Assembly: GCA_964453855.1 (NCBI GenBank)
Contig: CAYVRN010000006.1
Coordinates: 5,129 to 69,128 of the forward strand
DNA from: JASMHC01 sp964453855
GTDB taxonomy: Bacteria > Pseudomonadota > Alphaproteobacteria > Rhodobacterales > Rhodobacteraceae
Direction: 5' to 3'
DNA length: 64,000 bases
Shown piece after piece: positions 44,081 through 53,329 of this stretch (its first letter is position 1; every line of letters begins with the position of its first letter). Made by a program: the position numbers and the translations under genes. Under the pieces are notes generated by a model. It searched no databases, had not been told where the DNA came from, and was given only the letters and a program-made list of their open reading frames with translations.

Positions 44081-44362
44081 CGAACCAAAGTTGTGCACTT
44101 TTCACGGGCATGTAACATTTTGTTTACAAAACCTTAATGATTTCAGTGATTTGCGTGTTTAGAAGAAAAATAAATAATTAAATCAAATACTTAAGAAAGT
44201 GCCTAAAAATTAGGCAAAGTAACGAACCCCCCATAAAACAATGGAAAATCCCCCAATAGTTAAACTTTCCCCCAGACTTATCCACAGATTCCGTGGAAAC
44301 CTTTTGTATTGCAGTCGGCACGGAATCCGTGCAGCCAGACAGGGAATCATCTAGTTTGAATT
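44081..44362. other. AT-rich intergenic region with palindromes and a DnaA box, before uvrC
   Basis: 282 bases without a gene. It is strongly AT-rich at about 44150-44260. It holds a perfect inverted repeat TGCCTAA-AAA-TTAGGCA (44200-44216), a consensus DnaA box TTATCCACA (44278-44286) that lies in a TCCAC/GTGGA inverted repeat, and a perfect inverted repeat GCACGGA-A-TCCGTGC (44318-44332) about 30 bases before the uvrC start. No second DnaA box of equal quality was seen. Confidence 0.6.
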
Positions 44363-46228
44363 ATGTCCGAAAATAACCAGACAACCTTGACCGGATATGA
44401 GGTGATCCGGGACTACCTAAAGTCCCTCGACGGATCACCCGGCGTCTACCGTATGCTCGATGCTCAGGCGCGGGTACTTTACGTTGGAAAAGCCCGAAAT
44501 TTGAAAGCTCGTGTGTCGAATTATGCCCGCCCGACTGGGCATTCGGGGCGCATTGCGCGGATGATATCCGAAACCGCGTCGATGATGTTCCTGACCACCC
44601 GCACCGAGACCGAGGCGCTTCTGCTTGAGCAGAACCTGATCAAGCAATTGAAGCCCCGCTATAATGTGCTGCTGCGCGACGACAAAAGCTTTCCGAATAT
44701 TCTGGTCACCGATACCCATGCCTTTCCGATGATCAAAAAGCATCGCGGGGCACGCAAGGAAAAGGGCAGCTACTACGGCCCATTTGCCAGCGCGGGTGCG
44801 GTGAACCGAACGCTCACCCAGTTGCAGCGGGTGTTTATGTTGCGCAACTGCACGGACTCGGTTTTTGAAGGCCGCACGCGACCTTGTTTGAACTATCAGA
44901 TCAAACGCTGCTCGGGTCCTTGCGTCGATAAAATTTCGAAAGCGGATTACGCCCAGACGGTTAAGGATGCCGAGCGCTTCCTGTCCGGTCGCTCGACCGA
45001 GATACAAGAACGTTTGGCTGTTGAAATGCGCGAAGCGTCCGAAGCGATGGAGTTCGAACGTGCCGCTGCTCTGCGCGATCGGATCAAGGCGCTGACACAG
45101 GTCCAGACCAATCAGGGCATCAACCCCCGCACTGTGGCCGAGGCCGATATTGTGGCGCTGCATGTGGAAAAGGGGCAGGCCTGCGTTCAGGTCTTCTTTA
45201 TCCGCGCGAACCAGAACTGGGGCAACCACGACTACTATCCGCGCCTGTCTGCTGATGTCGAGGAACCCGAAATCCTGCAAGCGTTCCTTGGCCAGTTTTA
45301 CCAGACCAAGGAACCGCCAAAGCAAATCATTCTGTCCCATCCCGTGGAAGAGCCGGAACTCTTGGCCCAGGCCCTGTCCGAAAAAGCAGGACGCAAGGTC
45401 GAGATCATCGTTCCCCAGCGTGGCGAGAAAGCCGAACTGATTGACGGCGCCCTTCGCAATGCCCGCGAAAGTCTGGCACGCAAGATGGCTGAAACTGCAA
45501 CGCAAGCGAAACTGCTGCGCGGCGTGGCAGATGCCTTTGGTCTGGAAAACCCGCCGCAACGGATCGAGGTGTACGACAACAGCCATATTCAAGGCACCAA
45601 CGCTGTCGGTGCGATGATCGTCGCGGGACCTGACGGGTTCATGAAAAACCACTACCGCAAGTTCAACATCAAGGGCGAAAGCATCACCCCCGGTGATGAC
45701 TTCGGCATGATGAAAGAGGTTTTGACCCGCCGTTTTAAACGCTTGCTGAAAGAAGACCCCGACCGCGAAAACGGTCTCTGGCCCGACTTGTTGTTGATTG
45801 ACGGCGGTGCGGGGCAGGTGTCGGCGGTGGCCGAGATCATGACCGAATACGGTGTCAGCGACATTCCGATGGTCGGCGTGGCCAAAGGCGTCGACCGTGA
45901 TGCCGGAAAAGAGGAATTCTACCGCCCCGGCGCAAACGTGTTTGCCTTGCGCCACAACGATCCGGTTCTGTACTTCATCCAGCGCATGCGCGACGAAGCC
46001 CACCGTTTTGCCATTGGCACCCACCGCGCCAAGCGCGCCAAGGCGGTGGGGGCAACGCCTTTAGACGATGTGCCCGGCGTCGGCGCCACCCGCAAGCGGG
46101 CGTTGCTGGCGCATTTCGGATCAGCCAAGGCCGTCAGCCGCGCGAACCTGAGCGATCTGAAAGCGGTGGACGGGGTGTCAGATGCTTTGGCCGAAACGAT
46201 CTATGCCTTTTTCCACGAGGGCGGTTAG
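44363..46228 (+). CDS. uvrC: UvrABC system protein C
   Basis: Excinuclease subunit that makes both incisions at a UvrB-marked lesion, 621 residues. The GIY-YIG domain is at the N-terminus (PGVYRM...LYVGKARNLKARVSNY in pieces). A Cys-rich linker CLNYQIKRCSGPC follows, then the UVR motif REASEAMEFERAAALRDRI. The C-terminal RNase H-like nuclease has YDNSHIQGTNAVGAM and LLIDGGAGQ with the catalytic Asp residues, and two helix-hairpin-helix motifs close the chain (DVPGVGATRKRALLAHF). It ends 2 bases from the convergent LysR gene. Confidence 0.98.
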   Translation: MSENNQTTLTGYEVIRDYLKSLDGSPGVYRMLDAQARVLYVGKARNLKARVSNYARPTGHSGRIARMISETASMMFLTTRTETEALLLEQNLIKQLKPRYNVLLRDDKSFPNILVTDTHAFPMIKKHRGARKEKGSYYGPFASAGAVNRTLTQLQRVFMLRNCTDSVFEGRTRPCLNYQIKRCSGPCVDKISKADYAQTVKDAERFLSGRSTEIQERLAVEMREASEAMEFERAAALRDRIKALTQVQTNQGINPRTVAEADIVALHVEKGQACVQVFFIRANQNWGNHDYYPRLSADVEEPEILQAFLGQFYQTKEPPKQIILSHPVEEPELLAQALSEKAGRKVEIIVPQRGEKAELIDGALRNARESLARKMAETATQAKLLRGVADAFGLENPPQRIEVYDNSHIQGTNAVGAMIVAGPDGFMKNHYRKFNIKGESITPGDDFGMMKEVLTRRFKRLLKEDPDRENGLWPDLLLIDGGAGQVSAVAEIMTEYGVSDIPMVGVAKGVDRDAGKEEFYRPGANVFALRHNDPVLYFIQRMRDEAHRFAIGTHRAKRAKAVGATPLDDVPGVGATRKRALLAHFGSAKAVSRANLSDLKAVDGVSDALAETIYAFFHEGG

Positions 46229-46230
46229 GC

Positions 46231-47076
46231 CTACGCGGCTAACGCTTTGGCTAACTCGGCCACCAGTATGTCCCGCACTGCGCTGATCCGCGGGTTCTGG
46301 TACATCTCGGTTTGCGACGCGACCCAGAGCGGGGCCGCTGGGATATCTGGACCGGCCTCTAGTTCAATCAACCTGTGGTCCCGGCAGCCTAGAAAGGCGG
46401 GCATCAACACTTTGCCCAAGCCTTTGGCGGCCATTTCTCGCAAGGCCAAAAAGCTGTCAGCCCTGTGGGAAATCATGCGGTCGGGTACATGGTTCGCAAT
46501 CCATTCGGCGGCAACGGACCCGGACAGACTACCTGTCAGACCCAACCAACCCTTAACTTCGGATGAGACCGCGTAGGTCTTGAACACCACCTCTCCTGCC
46601 TTGTCGCCCATCAGATCGGCGCCCAGCTTTTTGGCAGGACGAATGGCAATATCTGCGGTCAGGCGCGTCAGGTCATGATGCGCGTTTCCGCTAAGCACCG
46701 TGACGTTTAACGCGGGATATGTGGTTGAGATCGTAGTTACAACGTCCGGCAAAAGCACTTCGCAAACGCTATCGGTCGAGGCGATCCGCACAGTGCCCGA
46801 AATGCTTTCTTGCGCGCCTGCGATGGTGCGTTCAACGGACAAGACTGCGTCCTCGACGTTTTTGGCCACCTCCAGAATGTTCGCTGCCCCTGGCAGCGGG
46901 CGATAGCCACCCGGTGATTTGTGAAACAGTGGCTGGCCGTATCGCGCCTCAAAGGCTGCAATCCGACGCATGACGGTCACATGGGTCACGCCAAGGGCCT
47001 TGGCCGTTGCGTTCAACGACCCGGTCTCGGCGACCGAGAGAATGTAGCGAAAATCATCCCAGTTTTGATTGTTCAT
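46231..47076 (-). CDS. LysR-family transcriptional regulator
   Basis: 281 residues. The winged-helix N-terminus reads NWDDFRYILSVAETGSLNATAKALGVTHVTVMRRIAAFEARYG, then a periplasmic-binding-like effector domain. The MRRIAAFE in place of the usual SRQIAxLE puts it near the branch that includes regulators with a VTHVTVxRRI helix. It is divergent from a cytochrome c' gene, with a 90-base gap, so that gene may be a target; this is inference from position only. Confidence 0.9.
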   Translation of the reverse strand: MNNQNWDDFRYILSVAETGSLNATAKALGVTHVTVMRRIAAFEARYGQPLFHKSPGGYRPLPGAANILEVAKNVEDAVLSVERTIAGAQESISGTVRIASTDSVCEVLLPDVVTTISTTYPALNVTVLSGNAHHDLTRLTADIAIRPAKKLGADLMGDKAGEVVFKTYAVSSEVKGWLGLTGSLSGSVAAEWIANHVPDRMISHRADSFLALREMAAKGLGKVLMPAFLGCRDHRLIELEAGPDIPAAPLWVASQTEMYQNPRISAVRDILVAELAKALAA

Positions 47077-47166
47077 AAAGTAACAACTAAGCGCAAAAAT
47101 CTAACAATTACAAAATAAAAATTACATAATATGCTGTCCTGACAATACCTTTCAGGGAGAATCGAA

Positions 47167-47631
47167 ATGAACACCCGCACTTTATTACTCACAGCAGGGA
47201 TCGTGGCATGTGTCGGCCTTGGTGGCGCTGTGGCGCAAACGCAAATCCATCCGGCGGTCAAAGCCCGTCAGTCGGTTATGACGCTTTATGCCAACAACCT
47301 TGGCCAACTTGGCGCGATGGCCAAAGGCGATGTCGAGTATAACGCTGATGCCGCGTCGGCCGCCGCAACCAATTTGGTGCTTCTGACCCAGATGGATCAG
47401 TCGACCCTCTGGCCTCAGGGCACGGACAACGCTTCAACCGACGGAACGCGCGCCCTGCCTGCGATGTGGGAAAATTTCCCCGATGTGATGGCAAAAGGCC
47501 AAGCGCTTGGTGCTGCAGCACTTGCGATGCAGAGCGCTGCGGGTACGGATCTGGATTCACTACGCGGCGCAATGGGGGCCTTGGGTGGCGCCTGTGGCGG
47601 TTGCCACAAAGCCTATCGCGCGGCTGAGTAA
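47167..47631 (+). CDS. Cytochrome c' (class II c-type cytochrome)
   Basis: Exported heme protein of 154 residues. A Sec signal (about 23 residues ending VAQ) is followed by IHPAVKARQSVMTLYANN, and the heme site CGGCHKAYR lies near the C-terminus, where class II cytochromes c place it. Four-helix bundle by family. Cytochromes c' bind NO and have been linked to NO resistance, and c556 relatives carry electrons; the missing or present axial Met cannot be judged without alignment. RBS CAGGGAGAA. Its terminator follows. Confidence 0.9.
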   Translation: MNTRTLLLTAGIVACVGLGGAVAQTQIHPAVKARQSVMTLYANNLGQLGAMAKGDVEYNADAASAAATNLVLLTQMDQSTLWPQGTDNASTDGTRALPAMWENFPDVMAKGQALGAAALAMQSAAGTDLDSLRGAMGALGGACGGCHKAYRAAE

Positions 47632-47639
47632 TTAAGAAC

Positions 47640-47663
47640 GCGGCCCCGCAAGGGGCCGCTTTT
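47640..47663 (+). terminator. Terminator of the cytochrome c' gene
   Basis: GCGGCCCC (47640-47647) pairs with GGGGCCGC (47652-47659) around GCAA, followed by TTTT. It begins 8 bases after the stop. Confidence 0.92.
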
Positions 47664-47721
47664 CTGGCCTGACGGCCTTTCTCAAAATGCGAACAGCGCG
47701 CGATTCGAGCGCACCAAGCAG

Positions 47722-49353
47722 TTACCCTAAGGCCGCCCGTTTTTCGCCCAGCGTCTCGATTGTCTTCTCAAGCCAGCCGATTTCCATTTCCGGAACCGAT
47801 GCCAACAGCAACTCGGTATAGGCCGGATAGGGCGGTTCGAAGATATCCTGTTTGCTGCCTTGCTCGACGACCTCGCCCTGATACATCACAACAACCTCGT
47901 CGCTGATCGCGCGGACGGTGGCGATGTCGTGGGTGATGAAGATATAGGACACGCCCAGCTCTTCCTGCAAATGCATCAGAAGTTTAAGAATGCCCTCTTG
48001 AACGATCTGATCCAATGCCGAGGTCACCTCGTCGCAGATGATCAGTTCAGGCTCTGCCGCCAAAGCGCGGGCGATACATATACGTTGCTTTTGACCACCG
48101 GACAATTCCCCCGGCAGACGGTCCATAAAGCTTTCGTCCAGCTCGATCATCTCAAGCAGTTCTTTCACCCGCTGGTCTGCGGCTTTACCGCGTTTTCCGG
48201 TATAGAACTCGACCGGACGACCGATGATTTCACGCACCGTCTGGCGCGGGTTCATCGCCGTGTCGGCCATCTGATAGATCATCTGGATGCGCTGCAACTG
48301 ATCGCGCGACCGGTCTTTCAGTTTTGCAGGCAGGGGTTGGCCGTTAAACAGAACCTCGCCCTCAAGCTGGGGCAGCAGACCAGTTATAACCCGCGCTGTC
48401 GTTGACTTGCCCGAGCCGGATTCACCCACGATAGAGACGGTCTTACCGCGCGAAACTGCAATATCGACGTTCTTCAGCACCGGCACTTTGCCATAGGCTG
48501 CTGTGATACTCTTGATTTCTAGAATCTTGTCGTCGGCGCTTTCAGCCTCTTTTTCGATCGAGCGAACGGACCAAAGTGATTTTGTGTATTCCTCTTTCGG
48601 GCTGGTCAGCATGGTCTGGGTGTCGGCCTCTTCAACCTCGACCCCATAGCGCAGCACTTTGATGCGGTCAGCCATCTGCGCCACGACCGCAAGGTCGTGA
48701 GTGATGTAGATCGCCGCCGTATGGAACTGCTCCACCGCGTTGCGCATGGCTGCCAGTACGTTGACCTGCGTAGTCACGTCCAGAGCTGTGGTCGGTTCGT
48801 CGAAGATAATCAGATCAGGGCGCGAGGCCATGGCCATCGCGGTCATCGCCCGCTGCAACTGACCGCCGGAAACTTGGTGGGGGTAACGGTCGCCGATGTT
48901 GTTCGGGTTCGGCAGGTCCATAGCGGCGAAAAGCTTTTTCGCGTCTTCCCGCGCTTCCTCGGGCGAGGCCAGACCGTGGCGAACGCCAGCCTCGATCGTT
49001 TGTTCCATCAGGGTGTGGGCGGGGTTAAAGGCCGCCGCCGCCGACTGGGCGACATAGGCAATCCGGGCCCCACGCAACTTTTGCTTGGCTCTTTCGGATT
49101 CCTTCATCAGATCGACACCGTCGAACCAGATTTCTCCGCTGGTCAATCGGCACCCCGGACGGGCAAAGCCCATAGCGGCCAAGCCAAGGGTCGATTTCCC
49201 GGCGCCGGATTCTCCGATCAGGCCCAAAACCTCGCCCTTGTGCAGGGTCAGATCAACGCCTTTGATAATCTCGTTCCACTTCTCGTCGGCAAATCCGTCG
49301 ATGCGGATATCCTTCATGCGAAGAAGTACGTCTTTGTTATCACTGCTCATCAC
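47722..49353 (-). CDS. Peptide-type ABC transporter, fused double ATP-binding protein
   Basis: One chain of 543 residues that carries two complete ABC ATPase domains, as in GsiA or fused DppD-DppF. First domain: Walker A GESGAGKST, signature VSGGQLQR, Walker B LIIFDEPTTALD. Second domain: GESGSGKST, LSGGQKQR, LIICDEVTSALD. The second domain's Walker B ends in DEV, a small departure from DEP/DEA. It overlaps the upstream permease gene by 14 bases and is the last of three in its operon. The substrate-binding protein is encoded divergently at 51499. Confidence 0.93.
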   Translation of the reverse strand: MMSSDNKDVLLRMKDIRIDGFADEKWNEIIKGVDLTLHKGEVLGLIGESGAGKSTLGLAAMGFARPGCRLTSGEIWFDGVDLMKESERAKQKLRGARIAYVAQSAAAAFNPAHTLMEQTIEAGVRHGLASPEEAREDAKKLFAAMDLPNPNNIGDRYPHQVSGGQLQRAMTAMAMASRPDLIIFDEPTTALDVTTQVNVLAAMRNAVEQFHTAAIYITHDLAVVAQMADRIKVLRYGVEVEEADTQTMLTSPKEEYTKSLWSVRSIEKEAESADDKILEIKSITAAYGKVPVLKNVDIAVSRGKTVSIVGESGSGKSTTARVITGLLPQLEGEVLFNGQPLPAKLKDRSRDQLQRIQMIYQMADTAMNPRQTVREIIGRPVEFYTGKRGKAADQRVKELLEMIELDESFMDRLPGELSGGQKQRICIARALAAEPELIICDEVTSALDQIVQEGILKLLMHLQEELGVSYIFITHDIATVRAISDEVVVMYQGEVVEQGSKQDIFEPPYPAYTELLLASVPEMEIGWLEKTIETLGEKRAALG

Positions 49354-50257
49354 GAAGTCCGCTTGTTTTCATCAGGAACCAATCCACCACGAAGTTTACC
49401 GCGATGGTCAGGATGGCGATCGCTGCCGCTGGAAGCAGCGGCGTGATGCCGGCTTTCAGGTCGAACTGGGCAAACTGGATCAGGGATGCGTTCTCGCGCA
49501 CCATTGAGCCCCAGTCAGCCGTGGGTGGCTGGATGCCAACGCCAAGGAAGCTGAGCGCCGCGATGGTCAGGAACACAAAGCAGAAGCGCAGTCCGAATTC
49601 GGCGACCAGTGGCGGCATGATGTTGGGTAGAATCTCGCGGCGCATCACCCAACCGATACCTTCGCCGCGCAGCTTGGCGGCCTCGACATATTCCATCACC
49701 ACAACGTTCATCGCCACCGCACGTGTCAGACGGAACACGCGGGTACTATCCAGAACCGCGATGATGATGATCAGCGACAGGACATTCGAGCCGAAGATCG
49801 ACAGCAACATCAGCGCGAAAATCAGGCTGGGAATGGCCATCAAGACATCAATAGCACGCGACAGAATCTGATCTGTCCAGCCACGGCTGATCGCCGCAAC
49901 CAATGCAAGGCCACCGCCGATCAGGAACGCAAGGAACGTGGTCGCCAATGCGATTCCGATGGTGTTTCGTGCCCCGAAGATCAAGCGCGAGAAGATATCT
50001 CGCCCGATCTGGTCTGTGCCGAAAATGTGCGTGCTGTCCCAAGGTGCATAGGGAATCGGGGTGATCTCGGCTTCGCCATAGGGGGCGATCAACGGCGCAA
50101 ACAAGGCGATGAAGATGTAAATACTGATCACCACCATCCCCAGCCATGCGGTGAACGGTGCTTTTTTCAGTTCGATCCAAGCCCGTTGACGCCATGTGCG
50201 GCGCGTGCGGACCAGACCGACTTCGTCCTTTGCGGAATAACCTTCGGAAGTACTCAT
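49340..50257 (-). CDS. Peptide-type ABC transporter permease (DppC-like)
   Basis: 305 residues, six predicted helices after an N-terminal cytoplasmic segment. It has the DppC/OppC marks HIFGTDQIGRDIFSRLIFGAR and the EAA loop YVEAAKLRGEGIGWVMRREILPNIMPP, and ends with GIGIQPPTADWGSMVREN-like text (VGIQPPTADWGSMV). It overlaps the end of the DppB-like gene by 4 bases and the ATPase start by 14, which points to coupled translation. Confidence 0.93.
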   Translation of the reverse strand: MSTSEGYSAKDEVGLVRTRRTWRQRAWIELKKAPFTAWLGMVVISIYIFIALFAPLIAPYGEAEITPIPYAPWDSTHIFGTDQIGRDIFSRLIFGARNTIGIALATTFLAFLIGGGLALVAAISRGWTDQILSRAIDVLMAIPSLIFALMLLSIFGSNVLSLIIIIAVLDSTRVFRLTRAVAMNVVVMEYVEAAKLRGEGIGWVMRREILPNIMPPLVAEFGLRFCFVFLTIAALSFLGVGIQPPTADWGSMVRENASLIQFAQFDLKAGITPLLPAAAIAILTIAVNFVVDWFLMKTSGLRDEQ

Positions 50258-51240
50258 CTTGGGTGCAAAAGCCTCGGGTTGGTGACGATTGAAATAATAT
50301 CGGCGATCAGGTTCAACACGATATAAGTGCCGGCAAAGATCAGGGCGCAGGCCTGAACAACCGGAATGTCACGGGTTGTCACAGCGTCCACCATAAGCTG
50401 ACCGATACCGGGATAGACAAAGACCACTTCGACCACGACCACGCCGACCACCAGATAGGCAAGGTTGAATGCGATCACGTTCACGATCGGTGCCCATGCG
50501 TTTGGCAAGGCGTGATAAAGGATCACCCGCGACGACGACATGCCTTTGAGCCGCGCCATTTCGATATACGGGCTGGCCAGCAGGTTGATGATTGCTGCGC
50601 GGGTCATGCGCATCATGTGGGCGATAATAACCAGCGCCAATGTCATTGACGGCAGCGCAGACCGGTAAAGCCGTTCGGATAATTCGGTATCGGGCGAGAC
50701 ATTCGCAAGCGACGGAAAGATCGGGTTCAGCGCTGCCAGAAACAGGATCAGGATGTAGGCGACAAAGAATTCGGGCGTCGAAATCGTTGCCAGTGTGCTG
50801 GCGTTTACCAAGCGGTCATAGACCGAGTTGCGATAAAGCGCAGCTGTGATTCCCAGAAAGAGCGCCAAAGGCACAGCGATGATCGCGGTTATTCCGGCAA
50901 GGAAAAGCGTGTTCCACAGACGCGGGCCGATCAGGTCTACAACCTCGCGCGAGCGGTCGATGCCAGAGGCCGCACGTCCCGAGAAGGATGTTCCGAAGTC
51001 GCCGGTCATGACGCCGCCAATCCAGTCGATATAGCGAATGTATGCCGGTTGGTCCAAACCCAGCTCGCGCCGGAAGGCGGCAACGGTTTCTTCTGTTGCG
51101 GCTTGCCCCAGAACGGCTTGGGTAAAGTCGCCTGGCAGCATTTCGACGCCGCTGAAAATGATGAGAGACACGAAAAACAGTGTCATAACGCCCAAAGCCA
51201 GGCGTTGCAGAATCGTTTTGATAACCGGATGCACGGTCAT
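50254..51240 (-). CDS. Peptide-type ABC transporter permease (DppB-like)
   Basis: 328 residues from the ATG at 51240, which has AAGGAGAGG directly upstream; a start at 51276 would add 12 residues. Six helices and the EAA-like loop YIEMARLKGMSSSRVILYHALPNAWAP are present, as is VEVVFVYPGIGQLMVDAV, a DppB/OppB signature. It forms the membrane pore with the DppC-like protein. First gene of the minus-strand operon. Confidence 0.93.
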   Translation of the reverse strand: MTVHPVIKTILQRLALGVMTLFFVSLIIFSGVEMLPGDFTQAVLGQAATEETVAAFRRELGLDQPAYIRYIDWIGGVMTGDFGTSFSGRAASGIDRSREVVDLIGPRLWNTLFLAGITAIIAVPLALFLGITAALYRNSVYDRLVNASTLATISTPEFFVAYILILFLAALNPIFPSLANVSPDTELSERLYRSALPSMTLALVIIAHMMRMTRAAIINLLASPYIEMARLKGMSSSRVILYHALPNAWAPIVNVIAFNLAYLVVGVVVVEVVFVYPGIGQLMVDAVTTRDIPVVQACALIFAGTYIVLNLIADIISIVTNPRLLHPR

Positions 51241-51498
51241 CCTCTCCTTGTTTTGTGGTTTGGGAAGGCTCGGCACCGTTGTGCTGCCTGTCGTTTTTTG
51301 ACCATCCCCAAGTATCCCTGTCCGGAAAGGTTAGGCGAAAGCCTATAAAAAAGTAAACGAGTTTTCGAAAGAAAATTGCCAAGTACCATAAACTGTTGTT
51401 ACGATCCTTTGGTACCAACATAGGTGCGGGCCGGATTTCACGTTTTCTGCAAACGTTGAACTGCCCAAAAACGACAACAACAGGAAGGCATAAGCCAA

Positions 51499-53112
51499 AT
51501 GAAAGATCGTAAAACTCTGTTCATTGCGGAACAGGAATCAAAATTCGCATCCGGACGCATCAGTCGCCGTTCGTTTGTAAGCTCGGTTGTAGCTGCTGGT
51601 GTCGGTCTACCAACTGCGCTGGGTATGGCTTCAAGCGTTATGGCCGCGACACCGAAGTCGGGTGGTCACTACCGTTTGGGTCTGGGTCACGGTTCGACCA
51701 CTGACAGCCTTGATCCGGCGACCTATGAAAACGGATTCTTGTCGAACCTTTCGACGTCGATGTTCAACTGCATCACCGAGATCGCACCTGACGGATCGCT
51801 GCGCGGTGATCTGGCGGAAAGCTGGGAAGCGGCAGATGGTGGTGCTACCTGGATTTTCAACCTGCGCTCGGGCGTTGAATTCCACAATGGCAAGACAATG
51901 ACATCGGAAGATGTGATTGCGTCGCTGAACTATCACCGTGGTGAAGATTCGAAATCGGCCGCCAAGGGTCTGCTAAGCTCGGTCACCGATATTAGCGCAG
52001 ATGGTCCAAACCGCGTGGTCATTAATCTGACTGAAGCGAACGCTGACTTCCCGTTCGTGATTGGCGACTACCACCTTGTCATTCTGCCTGCAGAAGCTGA
52101 CGGATCGGTGAACCCAGTCGGCGGTATCGGTACTGGTGCCTATGCGCTGAACAACTTTGAGCCGGGCGTTCGCGCCGAGATGACCCGCAACGGAAACTTC
52201 TTCCGCGAAACCTATTTCGACGAAGTAACCATTCTGTCGATTATCGACATCACCGCCCGCCAGAACGCGCTGCTGTCTGGTCAGGTGGATGTCGTAGACC
52301 GCTTGGATCCGAAAACCGTATCCTTGCTGGCACGCTCGCCGGCCGTCAATATCCTCGAGTCGACGGGTACACTGCACTACACCTTCCCAATGCGTTTGGA
52401 TGTTGCACCATTCGACAACTACGATCTGCGCATGGCGTTGAAACTGTCGGTCAACCGTCAGGAAATGGTCGACAAGATCCTTCTGGGCCACGGTGCGTTG
52501 GGTAACGACCACCCGATTTCATCGTCGGTTCCATATCACGCAGGCGATCTGCCTCAGCGTGAGTATGATCCTGAAAAAGCAGCGTTCCACTATAAAAAGT
52601 CGGGACATAGCGGTGCGATCCAGCTGTCTGCATCCGATGCGGCATTTGCCGGTGCGGTGGACGCGGCACAGCTTATTCAAGCGTCTGCCGGTGCAGCGGG
52701 TATCGACATTGAAGTTGTTCGTGAACCTTCGGATGGCTACTGGTCAAACGTTTGGAACAAAAAGGGCTGGTCGGCCTGCTACTGGGGCGGTCGCCCAACT
52801 CAGGACTGGATGTACTCGGCTGCTTACACCAACGACACCGAGTGGAACGACACGGCTTGGAAAGGCACCGAGGCTTCGGCCAAGTTCAACGACATCGTCG
52901 TGGCGGCACGTTCGGAACTGGACGACACCAAGCGTGCGGCGATGTATGCCGAGTGTCAGGCGCTTATCAACGACGATGGCGGCGCACTGGTACCAATGTT
53001 TGCGAACTACATCATGGGCCTGTCGAACAAAATCGGCCACGCCGAAGACGTTGCTTCGAACTGGTCGCTCGACGGTTCGCACTCGGCCGAGCGCTGGTGG
53101 TTCAACTCGTAA
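51499..53112 (+). CDS. Peptide-type ABC transporter substrate-binding protein (Tat-exported)
   Basis: Periplasmic binding protein, SBP_bac_5 family, 537 residues. A long N-terminal region holds a twin-arginine signal, ISRRSFVSSVVAAGVGL, so export is by Tat. Family marks are DSLDPATYENGF near the N-terminus, WIFNLRSGVEFHNGKTMTSEDV, DYHLVILP and the late NDTEWNDTAW. Its own transporter genes lie divergently upstream. Ligand could be a peptide, an opine or another amine compound. A strong terminator follows. Confidence 0.93.
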   Translation: MKDRKTLFIAEQESKFASGRISRRSFVSSVVAAGVGLPTALGMASSVMAATPKSGGHYRLGLGHGSTTDSLDPATYENGFLSNLSTSMFNCITEIAPDGSLRGDLAESWEAADGGATWIFNLRSGVEFHNGKTMTSEDVIASLNYHRGEDSKSAAKGLLSSVTDISADGPNRVVINLTEANADFPFVIGDYHLVILPAEADGSVNPVGGIGTGAYALNNFEPGVRAEMTRNGNFFRETYFDEVTILSIIDITARQNALLSGQVDVVDRLDPKTVSLLARSPAVNILESTGTLHYTFPMRLDVAPFDNYDLRMALKLSVNRQEMVDKILLGHGALGNDHPISSSVPYHAGDLPQREYDPEKAAFHYKKSGHSGAIQLSASDAAFAGAVDAAQLIQASAGAAGIDIEVVREPSDGYWSNVWNKKGWSACYWGGRPTQDWMYSAAYTNDTEWNDTAWKGTEASAKFNDIVVAARSELDDTKRAAMYAECQALINDDGGALVPMFANYIMGLSNKIGHAEDVASNWSLDGSHSAERWWFNS

Positions 53113-53133
53113 GAGTTTCACAATGCGAAATAG

Positions 53134-53162
53134 AAACGGCGCCTTTCGGGGCGCCGTTTTTG
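53134..53162 (+). terminator. Terminator after the binding-protein gene
   Basis: AAACGGCGCC (53134-53143) pairs with GGCGCCGTTT (53150-53159), followed by further T residues. It begins about 22 bases after the stop codon. Confidence 0.92.
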
Positions 53163-53199
53163 TTTGGTTTTTGCGCCGCGTTTGCGCGCGTCGCGGTGT

Positions 53200-53254
53200 G
53201 CGAGGGGTTTCACCCCTCGCGCTTCGGAGAGTATTTGGGCCAAGAAGAAAACAG
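53200..53254 (+). repeat. Dispersed intergenic repeat, copy 1 (hairpin plus AGTATTT tail)
   Basis: A perfect hairpin GCGAGGGGT-TTC-ACCCCTCGC (53200-53220) is followed by a tail containing GGAGAGTATTTGGGCCAAGAAGAAAAC (split at 53225-53251). The hairpin plus GGAGTATTT...AAGA(T/A)GAAA layout recurs at 56989-57050 and, inverted, at 57157-57191. It lies between a terminator and a candidate RNA gene, in a gap of 419 bases without protein genes. Confidence 0.65.
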
Positions 53255-53329
53255 GACATGGGTTTGACCCGCGCGGAGGTTTTCCGGCAGGCTGTCTGCA
53301 TTTCGGGGCTTATATGATCCATCAGGAGT

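Noticed and set aside
44081..44362. Chromosomal replication origin
   Set aside because: Only one consensus DnaA box, and no dnaA, dnaN, parAB, gidA or hemE nearby. Kept only as an unusual regulatory region.
44435..46024. A 529-codon minus-strand frame inside uvrC
   Set aside because: Fully antisense to uvrC, which has all its motifs. High-GC third positions on one strand commonly keep the opposite frame open.
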